Source of the DNA: an uncultured Collinsella sp.
GTDB taxonomy: Bacteria > Actinomycetota > Coriobacteriia > Coriobacteriales > Coriobacteriaceae
Assembly: GCA_902488525.1 (NCBI GenBank)
Contig: CABTWP010000009.1
Location: forward strand, 1-51,720
DNA length: 51,720 nucleotides
Direction: 5' to 3'
The notes beneath the pieces are model-generated. The model saw only the letters and a program-made list of their open reading frames with translations, was not told the DNA's origin and did no database searches. The position numbers and the translations under genes are program-made. Shown one piece after another: positions 43,363 through 51,644 of the stretch. Each line of letters begins with the position of its first letter. Position 1 is the stretch's first letter.

Positions 43363-44469
43363 CTATGCCTGCTTGTCTGCGTCGGCCGGGAAGGTAATGC
43401 CGGCCTGCTGGCGCACGGCATCCATGATGCGCAGTGAGACGAGCGTGACATCGCGGTAGTGGCCAAGCTCGTGGCGTCCTGCCGGGGTCTCCCAAATCTC
43501 TTCCTTAACGTTATCGATGCCGCCGATGGCGGTGATAAAGTCTGTGAGTTCGTATTCCATAGTGTTGCTCGATTTGGGTAGGTCGAGCACGCGGCCGTTG
43601 TCGCCCTGTTCGCGCGGTGCCTCGGTCGCCGAGCCGCGTACGACATCGCCGCGATAGTCGATGCGGACGTTGCGGGGCGTGGACAGATGGTCGATCTGGA
43701 TAGTGCCACGCTCGCCTTCGATCTGCGAGGGCAGCAGGTCATTCGTAATTTTGGAGTGCGCGAGCTCGACGGAGATGCGGCCTCCGCCATAGCTGGCGAG
43801 GATGGAACCGCAGCCGTCGATGGGGCCGTGCGTGAGCTGTCGCGTGGTGGGGTCGAGCAGAGTAGTCATGCTCGTAAGGCCGGAAGGCATGCCGAAAATC
43901 TCGACCATGGGCTCGACGGCGTAGACGCCAATGTCCATGAGGGAACCCGATGCCATATTGCAGTCGAAGATATTGGTGGCGCGTCCCGCGAGAATCTCGT
44001 TGTAGCGCGAGGAATACCTGCCAAAGCGCAATGAGGCGCGGCGGATGGGGGCGATCTCGCCCAGGGCGTCCTCGATGGCGTGGAAGGCGGGATCGTGGAG
44101 GGGACGCATGGCCTCGAGGGCCACGACACCTGCTGCCTCGGCAGCGCGGAAGACTTCCAGCGCCTGCGCTTCGGTGGCGCAGAAGGGTTTCTCGACGATG
44201 ACGTGCTTGCCACCGGCGATGCAGGCAAGGGCCTGCTCGTAGTGAAGTGCGTTAGGGCTGCCGATATAGACGGCGTCGACGTCGACGGCGGACGCAAGCT
44301 CGTCAAGTGCGGTGAAGTTACGCTCGCCGCCGTGTTCGGCGGTAAAGGCAGTACCGCGATTGGCGTCGCGCGAAAGCGTGCCCACAAACGCGGCTTGGTC
44401 GTTGGCGTTGACGACTTGGATAAAGTCGTCGGTGATCATGGATGTGCCGATGGTCGCGATGCGCAGCAT
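43363..44469 (-). CDS. Gfo/Idh/MocA family oxidoreductase
   Basis: 368 residues. NAD(P)-binding Rossmann fold at the N-terminus (LRIATIGTSMITDDFIQVV), then VDAVYIGSPNALHYEQALACIAGGKHVIVEKPFCATEAQA with the EKP catalytic Lys, and a C-terminal sheet domain with SGSLMDIGVYAVEPMV. Substrate unknown; a sugar or inositol dehydrogenase is likely. ATG follows CAAGGGGGACGT. It is grouped with acylphosphatase. Confidence 0.88.
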   Translation of the reverse strand: MLRIATIGTSMITDDFIQVVNANDQAAFVGTLSRDANRGTAFTAEHGGERNFTALDELASAVDVDAVYIGSPNALHYEQALACIAGGKHVIVEKPFCATEAQALEVFRAAEAAGVVALEAMRPLHDPAFHAIEDALGEIAPIRRASLRFGRYSSRYNEILAGRATNIFDCNMASGSLMDIGVYAVEPMVEIFGMPSGLTSMTTLLDPTTRQLTHGPIDGCGSILASYGGGRISVELAHSKITNDLLPSQIEGERGTIQIDHLSTPRNVRIDYRGDVVRGSATEAPREQGDNGRVLDLPKSSNTMEYELTDFITAIGGIDNVKEEIWETPAGRHELGHYRDVTLVSLRIMDAVRQQAGITFPADADKQA

Positions 44470-44542
44470 ACGTCCCCCTTGCGTTGTTTGGTCTACAGGA
44501 TGAGTGTAGCGCGTGGGGATATAAAGCTGCTCGAAAACGCTA

Positions 44543-45028
44543 TTACAGGTCGCTCTCGTTAAAGCCGGTGTCGATATCGAGGTTGCTGCCGTCGGCCGCC
44601 GTGGTGGCAAGCTCGTCGCAGCGCTCGTTGAGCTCATGGCCGGCGTGGCCCTTAACCCAGATGAACTCCACTTTGTGCTTGCTCTTTGCGGTGAGCAGGC
44701 GCTCCCACAAGTCGCGGTTCTTGACAGGCTGCTTGTTGGCGGTCTTCCAGCCGCGTTTTTTCCAGCCGTCGATCCAGTGTTTATTGAAAGCGTTGACGAC
44801 GTACTGCGAATCGGAATGGACCTCGACCTCGCAGGGGCGGTTGAGCGCCTCGAGCGCCACGATGACCGCCATGAGCTCCATGCGGTTGTTGGTGGTCTTG
44901 GCGTAGCCGCGCGAAAGCTCGGAGGTGAAGGTCTTGCCGGCGGGGTTGGTGTATTTGAGCACGGCGCCGTAGCCGCCGCGTCCCGGATTTGATCGGGCCG
45001 AGCCGTCGGTATAGATGATGACCTTCAC
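44543..45028 (-). CDS. rnhA: Ribonuclease HI
   Basis: 161 residues. It cleaves RNA in RNA-DNA hybrids. Catalytic Asp in IIYTDGSARSNPG, Glu in TTNNRMELMAVI, Asp in VHSDSQYVVNAF and the final Asp in VKGHAGHELNERCDELA are present. The GTG start (VKVIIYTDGS) has AAAGGA upstream. A C-terminal tail of about 20 acidic residues (ADGSNLDIDTGFNESDL) follows the fold. Confidence 0.92.
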   Translation of the reverse strand: MKVIIYTDGSARSNPGRGGYGAVLKYTNPAGKTFTSELSRGYAKTTNNRMELMAVIVALEALNRPCEVEVHSDSQYVVNAFNKHWIDGWKKRGWKTANKQPVKNRDLWERLLTAKSKHKVEFIWVKGHAGHELNERCDELATTAADGSNLDIDTGFNESDL

Positions 45029-45127
45029 ATGGTTCCTTTCGTTGGGTACGTTTCGTGTGAGTGACCATTGTAGCGCCATGTCCGCCGGGGGCTAGCAATC
45101 TACGATTTCTACCCCGTCTTCCGACAG

Positions 45128-46030
45128 TTAGTTGGCATGGATGATGCGGTTGAGCTCGTCGAGGTATTGCTGCAAGAGGGGAGAGGGCTTGCGCTCGTCG
45201 TGCATGATATAGCCTACGTGCATCGTTGGGGCGTCTGCTAACGGGATCGATGCCATACCCCATTGCATTTCATTGGAGAGGACACCGGTCGACAGGGTGT
45301 AACCGTTCGACGTGATAAGTAAGTTAGTAAGTGTTCCGCGGTCCGAGATTCGTATGTTGCGGTCGCAAGGGATATAGCTAAAAGGTTCCTCGGCGTAATA
45401 GAAGGAGTTTGAGGTTCCCTGCTCAAAGCTGTAGCGCGTATAGGGTGTGAGGTCGGCAAGGGACAGCTGCGGGCGGCGGGCAAGCGGGTGGCGCTCGCTA
45501 ACGAAGACGTGGACCGTCGCGTCGAATAGGGGATGGAAGCTCGCACGCGCATCGGCAAAAGCCTTCTGCAGAACGCGGGCATTAAAGTCGTCCAGATACA
45601 GGATGCCGATGTCGCTGCGAAACGCGCGGACGTCATCGATGATCTGCGACGTGGTGGTCTCGCGCATGATGAACTCGAACTTGCTGTCGCGGCAGCGCTC
45701 GACCACGTTGACAAAGGCCTCGACCGAAAAGGCGTAGTGCTGGGCGGAAATGGCGAGGCGGGCTTGCGGGGTGCCGCCGTCCTCGTAGCGGGCCTCGAGC
45801 ATATCGGCCTGCTCTACGACCTGGCGCGCATAGCCCAAAAGCTCGGTGCCGTCGTTGGTGAGCGTGACGCCGCGGCTGGAGCGCGTGAAGATCTCCAGGT
45901 GGAGTTCCTGCTCCAGGCTTTTGACGGCGTTTGAGATGTTGGACTGAGCGGTATAGAGGCGCTGAGCTGCGGCGTTGATTGAGCCGGACTCTGCCACGGC
46001 GATCAGAAAACGAAGCTGCTGGAGGGTCAT
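45128..46030 (-). CDS. LysR-family transcriptional regulator
   Basis: 300 residues. N-terminal helix-turn-helix (about 1-60: LRFLIAVAESGSINAAAQRLYTAQSNISNAVKSLEQELHLEIFTRSSRG) and a substrate-binding domain (about 90-295). It is divergent from metY and shares the intergenic region that holds a LysR operator (46050-46070) and the metY promoter. Control of metY and of itself by a sulfur compound is inferred from this context. Confidence 0.88.
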   Translation of the reverse strand: MTLQQLRFLIAVAESGSINAAAQRLYTAQSNISNAVKSLEQELHLEIFTRSSRGVTLTNDGTELLGYARQVVEQADMLEARYEDGGTPQARLAISAQHYAFSVEAFVNVVERCRDSKFEFIMRETTTSQIIDDVRAFRSDIGILYLDDFNARVLQKAFADARASFHPLFDATVHVFVSERHPLARRPQLSLADLTPYTRYSFEQGTSNSFYYAEEPFSYIPCDRNIRISDRGTLTNLLITSNGYTLSTGVLSNEMQWGMASIPLADAPTMHVGYIMHDERKPSPLLQQYLDELNRIIHAN

Positions 46031-46049
46031 CGGCGCCGTCCTTTCGAGC

Positions 46050-46070
46050 GTTATCTACAAAACCGATAAC
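46050..46070. promoter_or_regulatory. LysR-type operator between the LysR gene and metY
   Basis: GTTATC-TACAAAACC-GATAAC is a perfect 6-base dyad with a 9-base spacer and contains ATC-N9-GAT, the T-N11-A type recognition site of LysR regulators. It lies 20 bases upstream of the LysR start and 20 bases upstream of the metY -35. Confidence 0.7.
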
Positions 46071-46090
46071 AGGTTAGCGCTTTTAAGTGA

Positions 46091-46119
46091 TTGACCGAGC
46101 GAAACAATGCTCGTACTAT
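46091..46119 (+). promoter_or_regulatory. Promoter of metY
   Basis: -35 TTGACC (46091-46096) and -10 TACTAT (46114-46119) are exactly 17 bases apart. The spacer holds an inverted repeat CGAGC-N8-GCTCG (46096-46113), a possible extra operator. The transcript would have a leader of about 178 bases. Confidence 0.7.
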
Positions 46120-46172
46120 TCAAAACACACAAAGGCGGTAGGTAATTAAACCGACCACGGAACCGGGATGCG

Positions 46173-46248
46173 AAAGGAGGCCCGCATATGAAATGCTTAC
46201 CAAGACGAATGCCGGGCTCCTGTTTGCGCCCGTTGGCGTGATCAGGAG
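46173..46248 (+). promoter_or_regulatory. Attenuator-like alternative stems in the metY leader
   Basis: AGGAGGCCCG (46175-46184) can pair with CGGGCTCCT (46213-46221), hiding the leader-peptide ribosome site. CTCCTG (46217-46222) can instead pair with CAGGAG (46243-46248), with an inner CGCC-CGTT-GGCG stem. The shared CTCCT makes the two folds mutually exclusive. There is no clear terminator after them. The S-box consensus is absent. Confidence 0.5.
46188..46241 (+). CDS. Leader peptide upstream of metY
   Basis: An 17-residue reading frame, MKCLPRRMPGSCLRPLA, with AAAGGAGG 7 bases before the ATG, the best ribosome site in the leader. It has two Cys and two Met codons and a run of codons rare in this genome (TTA CCA AGA CGA). 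It lies wholly within the alternative stems; its stop falls in the loop side of the downstream hairpin. A role as a cysteine- or methionine-sensing leader is inferred. Confidence 0.5.
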   Translation: MKCLPRRMPGSCLRPLA

Positions 46249-46303
46249 ACAGCGACTTACTTCTCTCTAATTTGTTTACTTTTGTTCGATCAAGGAGATC
46301 ATC

Positions 46304-47614
46304 ATGAGCCAGTTCATCAACAACCCCGAGCACACCTTTGGTTTCGATACCCTGCAGCTTCACGTTGGCCAGGAGAGCGCCGATCCCGCATCCGACTCCC
46401 GCGCCGTGCCTATCTACCAGACCACGAGCTATGTGTTCCGCAACTCCCAGCACGCCGCCGACCGCTTTGGTCTTGACGATGCTGGTAACATCTACGGCCG
46501 TCTGACCAACTCCACCCAGGGCGTCTTCGAGGACCGTATCGCCGCACTCGAGGGTGGCGTGGCAGGTCTCGCCGTCGCCTCCGGTGCTGCTGCCATCACC
46601 TATACCCTGCAGGCTCTTGCTCAGGCCGGTGACCATGTGGTTGCCCAGAAGACCATCTACGGTGGCTCCTACAACCTGCTGGAGCATACGCTCTCCCAGT
46701 TTGGCGTCGAGACCACGTTTGTCGACGCTCATAACCTGGACGAGGTCGAGGGCGCCATCAAGGACAACACCACGGTCATCTATCTCGAGACGCTCGGCAA
46801 CCCCAACTCCGACATCCCCAACATCGACGCCATCTCCGAGATCGCCAAGAAGCACGGTCTGCCGGTTGTCGTCGACAACACTTTCGGCACCCCGTATCTG
46901 TTCCGCCCGCTGGAGCATGGTGCCAACATCGTCGTCCACTCCGCAACCAAGTTCATCGGCGGCCACGGCACCTCGCTGGGCGGTGTGATCGTCGACGGCG
47001 GTAACTTCGATTGGAAGGCGAGCGGCAAGTATGAGCAGATCGCCGAGCCCAACCCCTCCTACCATGGCGTCTCGTTTGCCGAGGCTGCCGGTCCCGCCGC
47101 CTTCGCAACCTATGTCCGCGCCATCCTGCTGCGTGACGAGGGCGCCTGCATCAGCCCGTTCAACGCTTGGATCCTGCTCCAGGGCACCGAGACTCTGTCG
47201 CTGCGCGTTGACCGTCATGTCGAGAACACCAAGAAGGTCGTTGAGTTCCTGGCTGGTGATAGCCATGTCGCCAAGGTGAACCACCCGAGCCTGTCTGAGC
47301 ACCCCGATCACGAGCTCTATCAGAAGTACTTCCCCAACGGCGGTGCCTCGATCTTTACCTTTGAGATTAAGGGTGGCCAGGAGGCAGCTTGGAAGTTCAT
47401 CGACCATCTGCAGGTCTTCTCGCTGCTCGCCAACGTGGCCGACGTCAAGTCGCTCGTCGTGCACCCGGCTACCACTACGCACTCCCAGCTCTCTGCCGAG
47501 GAGCTCGCCGAGCAGAACATCACGCCCTCCACGATCCGTCTTTCCATCGGTACCGAGAACGCCGAGGATATCATTTGGGATCTGAAGCAGGCCTTCTCCG
47601 CGCTGGACGAGTAA
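46304..47614 (+). CDS. metY: O-acetylhomoserine sulfhydrylase (MetY-like)
   Basis: 436 residues, a PLP enzyme of the Cys/Met metabolism family and the length of MetY. It begins with FGFDTLQLHVGQESADPASDSRAVPIYQTTSYVF, followed by the PLP-lysine site VHSATKFIGGHGTSLGG (Lys216) and the C-terminal VVHPATTTHSQLSAEE. It makes homocysteine from O-acetylhomoserine and sulfide. Codon bias is strong, so expression is likely high. ATG follows CAAGGAGATCATC. Regulated by the LysR gene and the leader upstream. Confidence 0.9.
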   Translation: MSQFINNPEHTFGFDTLQLHVGQESADPASDSRAVPIYQTTSYVFRNSQHAADRFGLDDAGNIYGRLTNSTQGVFEDRIAALEGGVAGLAVASGAAAITYTLQALAQAGDHVVAQKTIYGGSYNLLEHTLSQFGVETTFVDAHNLDEVEGAIKDNTTVIYLETLGNPNSDIPNIDAISEIAKKHGLPVVVDNTFGTPYLFRPLEHGANIVVHSATKFIGGHGTSLGGVIVDGGNFDWKASGKYEQIAEPNPSYHGVSFAEAAGPAAFATYVRAILLRDEGACISPFNAWILLQGTETLSLRVDRHVENTKKVVEFLAGDSHVAKVNHPSLSEHPDHELYQKYFPNGGASIFTFEIKGGQEAAWKFIDHLQVFSLLANVADVKSLVVHPATTTHSQLSAEELAEQNITPSTIRLSIGTENAEDIIWDLKQAFSALDE

Positions 47615-47674
47615 GGCGACTTGTGCAAGGACCCCTTGCGACTCGATAGGTATAACTGCATAAAATGCCTGCTC

Positions 47675-47715
47675 AAGGCGCCTGTGCGAACAATGGTTGC
47701 ACAGGCGCCTTTTTT
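47675..47715 (+). terminator. Terminator after metY
   Basis: AAGGCGCCTGTGC pairs with GCACAGGCGCCTT (perfect 13 bases) with an 11-base loop, followed by TTTTTT. Confidence 0.9.
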
Positions 47716-47772
47716 GCATAGAGCGGGTGCAAAAACAGGGTTTTTGGCATGCTTTATGCAATCGAGATGTGG

Positions 47773-47801
47773 AAAACTCCTGTTAAGAGGATGTGAGTTT
47801 T
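47773..47801. promoter_or_regulatory. Inverted repeat upstream of the secreted protein gene
   Basis: AAAACTC-N15-GAGTTTT is a perfect 7-base dyad about 125 bases upstream of the gene. A second GAGTAAAAC lies near 47824. It may be an operator; no clear promoter was found. Confidence 0.3.
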
Positions 47802-47926
47802 ACGCAATTGACGTGCGCCTTTTGAGTAAAACCGCAGGTCGCGATTTGCTCGGGGTACTATGCAGCGCGATCGAATCACACGCAGCTCAAACGCAGCAAA
47901 AACGCACTACGGAGGTTTCTAGCTAC

Positions 47927-48700
47927 ATGAGGATCGATTCACGAAAACCGAAAGCCGCCGCCCTTTCCGCCGCTCTGACCGTGGCACTTTTGGCGGGCGC
48001 CGGTGCAACCGATGCCCACGCGGCAACACTATCCGATACGGTTGGACCTACGCCGTCCGAGGCGACGCTGGTGCAGCCCGTTGACTATCGCGGCGATGGT
48101 TATGGTTCCATGCAGGAGTGGAATGCCTCGATGGAGGCCAAGCGCGATTCCCTTGAGATGCGCGCTCAGATCATTATGAATATGTATGGCGACTATGCTA
48201 CCGATGACGAGCGTGCTGTGCTGCAGGGTTGCATCGACGGTGCGGGTAGCCTGTTGACGATGGGGGAGGTCGACGCCAAGTCGACCGAGCTCGATGAGCT
48301 GCGCGCTGCGCTTGAGGATGCCAAGCGCGAAGCGCTCGAGGCTGCCGCCGAGGCGGAGGCTGCCGAGGCCGCCCAGGCTTCGTACTACAACGCCGGTTAC
48401 ACTCCGTCTTACGCGTCTGCCGCGTCCTACGCGAACGGATCGGGCCTGACGCGCTCTGCGGGTGTCAATAACTACAACGGGCGCCGCGAGACCTATTACA
48501 GCAGCAATGTGCTTTATCACTATCGCACGGGCGAATGGACTCAGGATTCTGAGGGCTTCTGGCGCGATTCCGACGGCTATTACGTTGTTGCCGCGGGCGA
48601 TATGGCCCAGGGCTCGACCTTTACGGGCTCCAAGGGTGATTGCAAGGTCTATGACTCCGGCTGCGCTGCCGGAACCACCGATTACTACACCGGTTGGTAA
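47927..48700 (+). CDS. Secreted cell-surface protein with C-terminal barrel-like domain
   Basis: 257 residues. A signal peptide (about 1-33, hydrophobic TVALLAGAGATDAHA with cleavage near AHA-ATL) precedes a region with an Ala/Glu-rich helix (about 105-150), probably coiled. The C-terminus (about 185-257) has SSNVLYHYRTGEWTQDSEGFWRDSDGYYVVAAGDM and GSTFTGSKGDCKVYDSGCAAGTTDYYTGW, a pattern resembling double-psi barrel (3D or RlpA-like) domains of Gram-positive wall proteins, which I recall at the end of Coriobacteriia secreted proteins. No catalytic motif is certain. GGAGG lies 11 bases before the ATG. Confidence 0.75.
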   Translation: MRIDSRKPKAAALSAALTVALLAGAGATDAHAATLSDTVGPTPSEATLVQPVDYRGDGYGSMQEWNASMEAKRDSLEMRAQIIMNMYGDYATDDERAVLQGCIDGAGSLLTMGEVDAKSTELDELRAALEDAKREALEAAAEAEAAEAAQASYYNAGYTPSYASAASYANGSGLTRSAGVNNYNGRRETYYSSNVLYHYRTGEWTQDSEGFWRDSDGYYVVAAGDMAQGSTFTGSKGDCKVYDSGCAAGTTDYYTGW

Positions 48701-48886
48701 TTTTTCTGCATCACGGATATTTGGCGGACGGGCGTCTTTACCGAGCTTTAGGGCAACGTAAGGACGTCCGTTCTATGTATGCGTTTGAGTTAACAGAGCC
48801 CTTACCGTGGCGGTACGCTGGGCGTATGAATGCGGGGCACACTGGTTCTTGAGAAATAAGGTCTTTCTCTTGGAGGAAGTGGTCTT

Positions 48887-49093
48887 GTGAATGCTCGAGA
48901 TATTGCCGTTGCCGCCGTCGCGTTGATGCTTGGCTGCCTTGGTCCCACGGCCGCGCTCGTCGCGGGCATGCAGGGGACATGCGGGGCTGCTCCTATCGTG
49001 GTCGGCGCGCTGATCGCGGCCACGCTGCTGGGAAGCGCAGGCGTGGTTCTTTGCCGCGACGATGAGGACGAGGTGCCGGGGTCGCAACGCTAA
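48887..49093 (+). CDS. Small two-helix membrane protein
   Basis: 68 residues from a GTG preceded by GGAGG. Two hydrophobic stretches (about 5-27 and 35-56) are separated by QGTCGAA, then an acidic tail RDDEDEVPGSQR. Function unknown. It is followed by its own terminator. The 186 bases upstream hold a stem (CGGAC/GTCCG with GTC/GAC and TTAC/GTAA, about 48722-48774). Confidence 0.6.
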   Translation: MNARDIAVAAVALMLGCLGPTAALVAGMQGTCGAAPIVVGALIAATLLGSAGVVLCRDDEDEVPGSQR

Positions 49094-49134
49094 CTGTTGT
49101 GAGATCGGCCGCCGGTCATAGACGAAGATGAAGG

Positions 49135-49169
49135 CCGCCGCAGGGGAAAGGTTCCCTTGCGGCGGTTTT
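49135..49169 (+). terminator. Terminator after the small membrane protein gene
   Basis: CCGCCGCAGGGGAA pairs with TTCCCTTGCGGCGG (one wobble) with a short loop, followed by TTTT. Confidence 0.8.
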
Positions 49170-49202
49170 GCTGTTAAGGCTGTTGAATGCGGCGCGTCGG
49201 CG

Positions 49203-50117
49203 CTACCAGCTTTTCTCGATATCGCGGATGCGCCGATAGAGCCACTCGTTTTGCGGTGCCTGGATATCGTGTTTGGCTGCGAGGCGGCAGATGGTGCCCG
49301 CGAACTCATCAACCTCGGTTTTGCGCCTTGCGATGCGGTCTTGAGCCATCGAGGGCATACCGGCGGGGTCGATTCCCTCGATGAGGTGCACCATTTGCGT
49401 CAGGTCTGCCTCGGTCAGTTCAACGCCCTCGGCGTTGGCGACCGCAAGCGTTTCGCGCATGGCGGAAACAAAGCAGCGACGCTGCTCGGAGCCCGGCTCC
49501 GTGGCGCTTCCGTAGGTCCCGCCGTAGGCCATGCAGGTCTGGCTGATGCCGTCGTTGAGCATGAGTTTGGCCCACATGCGGTGGGCGATGTCGTCCTCGA
49601 CGGTATGGGCGATGCCGCAGCGCGTATAGAGCTCGTCGATTGCGGTGATGGTTGCGGGGTTCGTGCCGGCCGCCGCGCCAAAGCGGATTTCGCCCGCATT
49701 GGTAAAGGTGAGCGCGCCGTTGAGAAACACGGCGTCCATGCCCTGGCAGATACCAAGAACGGTATGCTCCCAGCCAAAGCGTTCGGCAATCTTTTGCTCG
49801 CTCGTAATGCCGTTGCACAGCGAGGCGATGAGCGTGTTGGGTCCCACGACGCGCTCCATAGTCTTGAGTGCTTGGTCGAGACCGGTGGTCTTGACTGTCA
49901 GGATGACCAGATCGGCGGGCGTCGCCTCGCTGGCACGGACGGACGTGAGATCGCAGGGCTTGCCGTTGACGGTGAGCGCGTCGCCCGCGTGACGCTCAAA
50001 ACGGGCGTCATCCATAACGTATTGGACGGCGTCATTGCCGAGGGCCTTGGCAATGACGCTGCCGTAGAGCAGGCCGACGCCGCCCTTGCCGATAAAGGCG
50101 ACCTTGTTGATCTGCAT
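49203..50117 (-). CDS. Ketopantoate reductase family protein (PanE/ApbA-like)
   Basis: 304 residues. NAD(P)-binding KVAFIGKGGVGLLYGSVIAKALG, LVILTVKTTGLDQAL (the active-site Lys of VKT), SLCNGITSEQ, and in the C-terminal domain AHRMWAKLMLNDGISQTCMAYGGTY. It may reduce ketopantoate for pantothenate synthesis or a related keto acid; the context does not tell. ATG at 50117 is chosen because GGGGAG lies 9 bases before it; an ATG 9 bases upstream has no room for a site. The leader carries a small reading frame and a terminator-like hairpin. Confidence 0.85.
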   Translation of the reverse strand: MQINKVAFIGKGGVGLLYGSVIAKALGNDAVQYVMDDARFERHAGDALTVNGKPCDLTSVRASEATPADLVILTVKTTGLDQALKTMERVVGPNTLIASLCNGITSEQKIAERFGWEHTVLGICQGMDAVFLNGALTFTNAGEIRFGAAAGTNPATITAIDELYTRCGIAHTVEDDIAHRMWAKLMLNDGISQTCMAYGGTYGSATEPGSEQRRCFVSAMRETLAVANAEGVELTEADLTQMVHLIEGIDPAGMPSMAQDRIARRKTEVDEFAGTICRLAAKHDIQAPQNEWLYRRIRDIEKSW

Positions 50118-50136
50118 GTGAATCATCTCCCCATGT

Positions 50137-50162
50137 AAAAGGCGCCCGCGTAAGGGGCGCCT
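50137..50162 (-). terminator. Terminator-like hairpin ahead of the PanE-like gene
   Basis: AGGCGCCC/GGGCGCCT (8 pairs) with a 7-base loop is followed on the minus strand by TTTT, 5 bases before the panE ribosome site. An upstream CGCCCCGC (50199-50206) could pair with GCGGGCG of its 3' arm as an antiterminator. Confidence 0.5.
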
Positions 50163-50210
50163 GATGGATTGTATGCTGCCAGGGTGATTGGTGGGTGCGC
50201 GGGGCGGCTG

Positions 50211-50279
50211 TTATGAAAAAGAAACGTTTGCCTGGACGCTACGCTGCAGGGCAGACCGCAAAGACATGCGCGTGGTCAT
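50211..50279 (-). CDS. Leader peptide upstream of the PanE-like gene
   Basis: A 22-residue reading frame starting MTTRMSLRSALQ, rich in Ser and Arg, with AAGGAG 6 bases before the ATG. It is followed by the hairpin at 50137-50162 and then panE, the plan of an attenuator. It could instead be an independent small protein. Confidence 0.45.
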   Translation of the reverse strand: MTTRMSLRSALQRSVQANVSFS

Positions 50280-50442
50280 GCCCGGCTCCTTTCATCGGGC
50301 TTTTTGCTGATGTTAAAGCGGTGCCGTGACGGCTCGATTTCTGCTGCGTTACGATACGTTCTCAATTGCGATTCCGATGTGTTTCGATGACGTGACGGGT
50401 TTTGTTTCGCCTTGTCAGGGCTTCGATGGGAGGGGAGGGGCC

Positions 50443-51632
50443 GTGCAATATCGCGTTGACCCCAAAAGCGGCAACCGTATCTCGGCGTTGGGGCTGGGCT
50501 GCATGAGGTTTCCCGGTGCACCGGGGCACCCCGATGCGAAGACAGCCGATGCCATCATTTCCCGTGCCGTGGAGCAGGGGATTAACTACCTGGATACGGC
50601 CTATCTCTATCCCGGCAACGAAGCTTGTGTGGGCGCTTCGCTTGAGCGTTTGAGCCTGCGCGACCAGGTTTTGCTCGCGACCAAGCTGCCACATGCTTCG
50701 TGCAAATGCACGGAGGATTTCGATCGGTTCTTCGACGAGCAGCTGCGCCGCCTGCAGACCGACCATATCGACTATTACCTTATGCACAACATCACCTCGC
50801 CTGCACAGTGGGAGCGCGTGGTGGCGTTGGGCATCGAGGACTGGGTCGCGCGTCAAAAGGCGGCGGGACGCATTCGCCAGGTCGGTTTTTCATACCACGG
50901 CAGCGCGGCGGACTTCCTCACGATGCTCGATGCGTATGAGTGGGACTTTTGCCAGATCCAGTACAATTACGCTGGAGAGCGCTATCAGGCGGGAACGGCG
51001 GGGCTCATGGCCGCCGCCGAGCGAGGCCTCGCGGTGTTTGTGATGGAGCCGCTGCTGGGCGGGCGTTTAGCGGGCAAACTGCCGCCACGGGCTCGCGCTG
51101 TGCTCGATAGTGCCCGTGACCCGCAATTGCTCACTCCTGCCGCCTGGGGTCTTTCGTGGGTGTGGAATCATCCTCAGGTGACGATGCTGCTTTCGGGTAT
51201 GACCGATACCGCGCAGGTGGATGAGAATTCGTCACTGGCAGACCTCGCATTGCCGAATTCGATGACTGCCAACCAGCTCGACACGATCGCGCACGTGCTG
51301 GATGAGTTTGAAAATCGAATCGCGTGCCCTGCACGGGATGCAGCTACTGCATGCCATGCCCCAAGGGTATCAACATTCCCGGCTGCTTTGCCGCCTACAA
51401 CGCGAGCTATGCGCACAGCTGGTTTACGGGGCTGTCGCAATACTTTACGGCGAGTGCGGTGCGCACGAGCGAGCCCAAACTCGTGAGCAATTGCGTCAAG
51501 TGCGGCAAATGTGCGCGTCACTGCCCACAGCACATCGATATCCCCGAGCGTCTCGACGACGTACGCCGACGTTTCCAGCCTGGTCCCGTGACGGCGGTGC
51601 TTAAGGCCTTCGGCAAAACGCGCTCCTCATGA
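50443..51632 (+). pseudogene. Aldo-keto reductase with C-terminal ferredoxin domain, frameshifted
   Basis: The N-terminal part from the GTG at 50443 (after GGGAGGGG) is an aldo-keto reductase barrel: ALGLGCMRFP, YLDTAYLYPGNE (catalytic Asp and Tyr), LATKLP (Lys), DYYLMHN (His). After about residue 290 the frame should lead into a two-cluster ferredoxin domain, but that domain (PCTGCSYCMPCPKGIN, CVKCGKCARHCPQ) is in the -1 frame. The shift lies in GAAAATCG near 51311-51318; one added A in the AAAA run restores FEKSNRVPCTGC. So it is either a true frameshift, phase variation or a sequence error. Confidence 0.8.
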
Positions 51633-51644
51633 CCCTTTTATAAC

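Larger units (their letters stand above)
50127..50442. other. Intergenic region between PanE-like and aldo-keto reductase genes
   Basis: The panE side holds the small reading frame at 50211-50279 and the hairpin at 50137-50162. The aldo-keto reductase side holds its ribosome site (GGGAGGGGAGGGG). No convincing promoter for either was seen. Confidence 0.4.

Noticed and set aside
46126..46303. SAM riboswitch ahead of metY
   Set aside because: The conserved S-box and SAM-II/IV core sequences were not found; the leader peptide and alternative stems explain the structure better.
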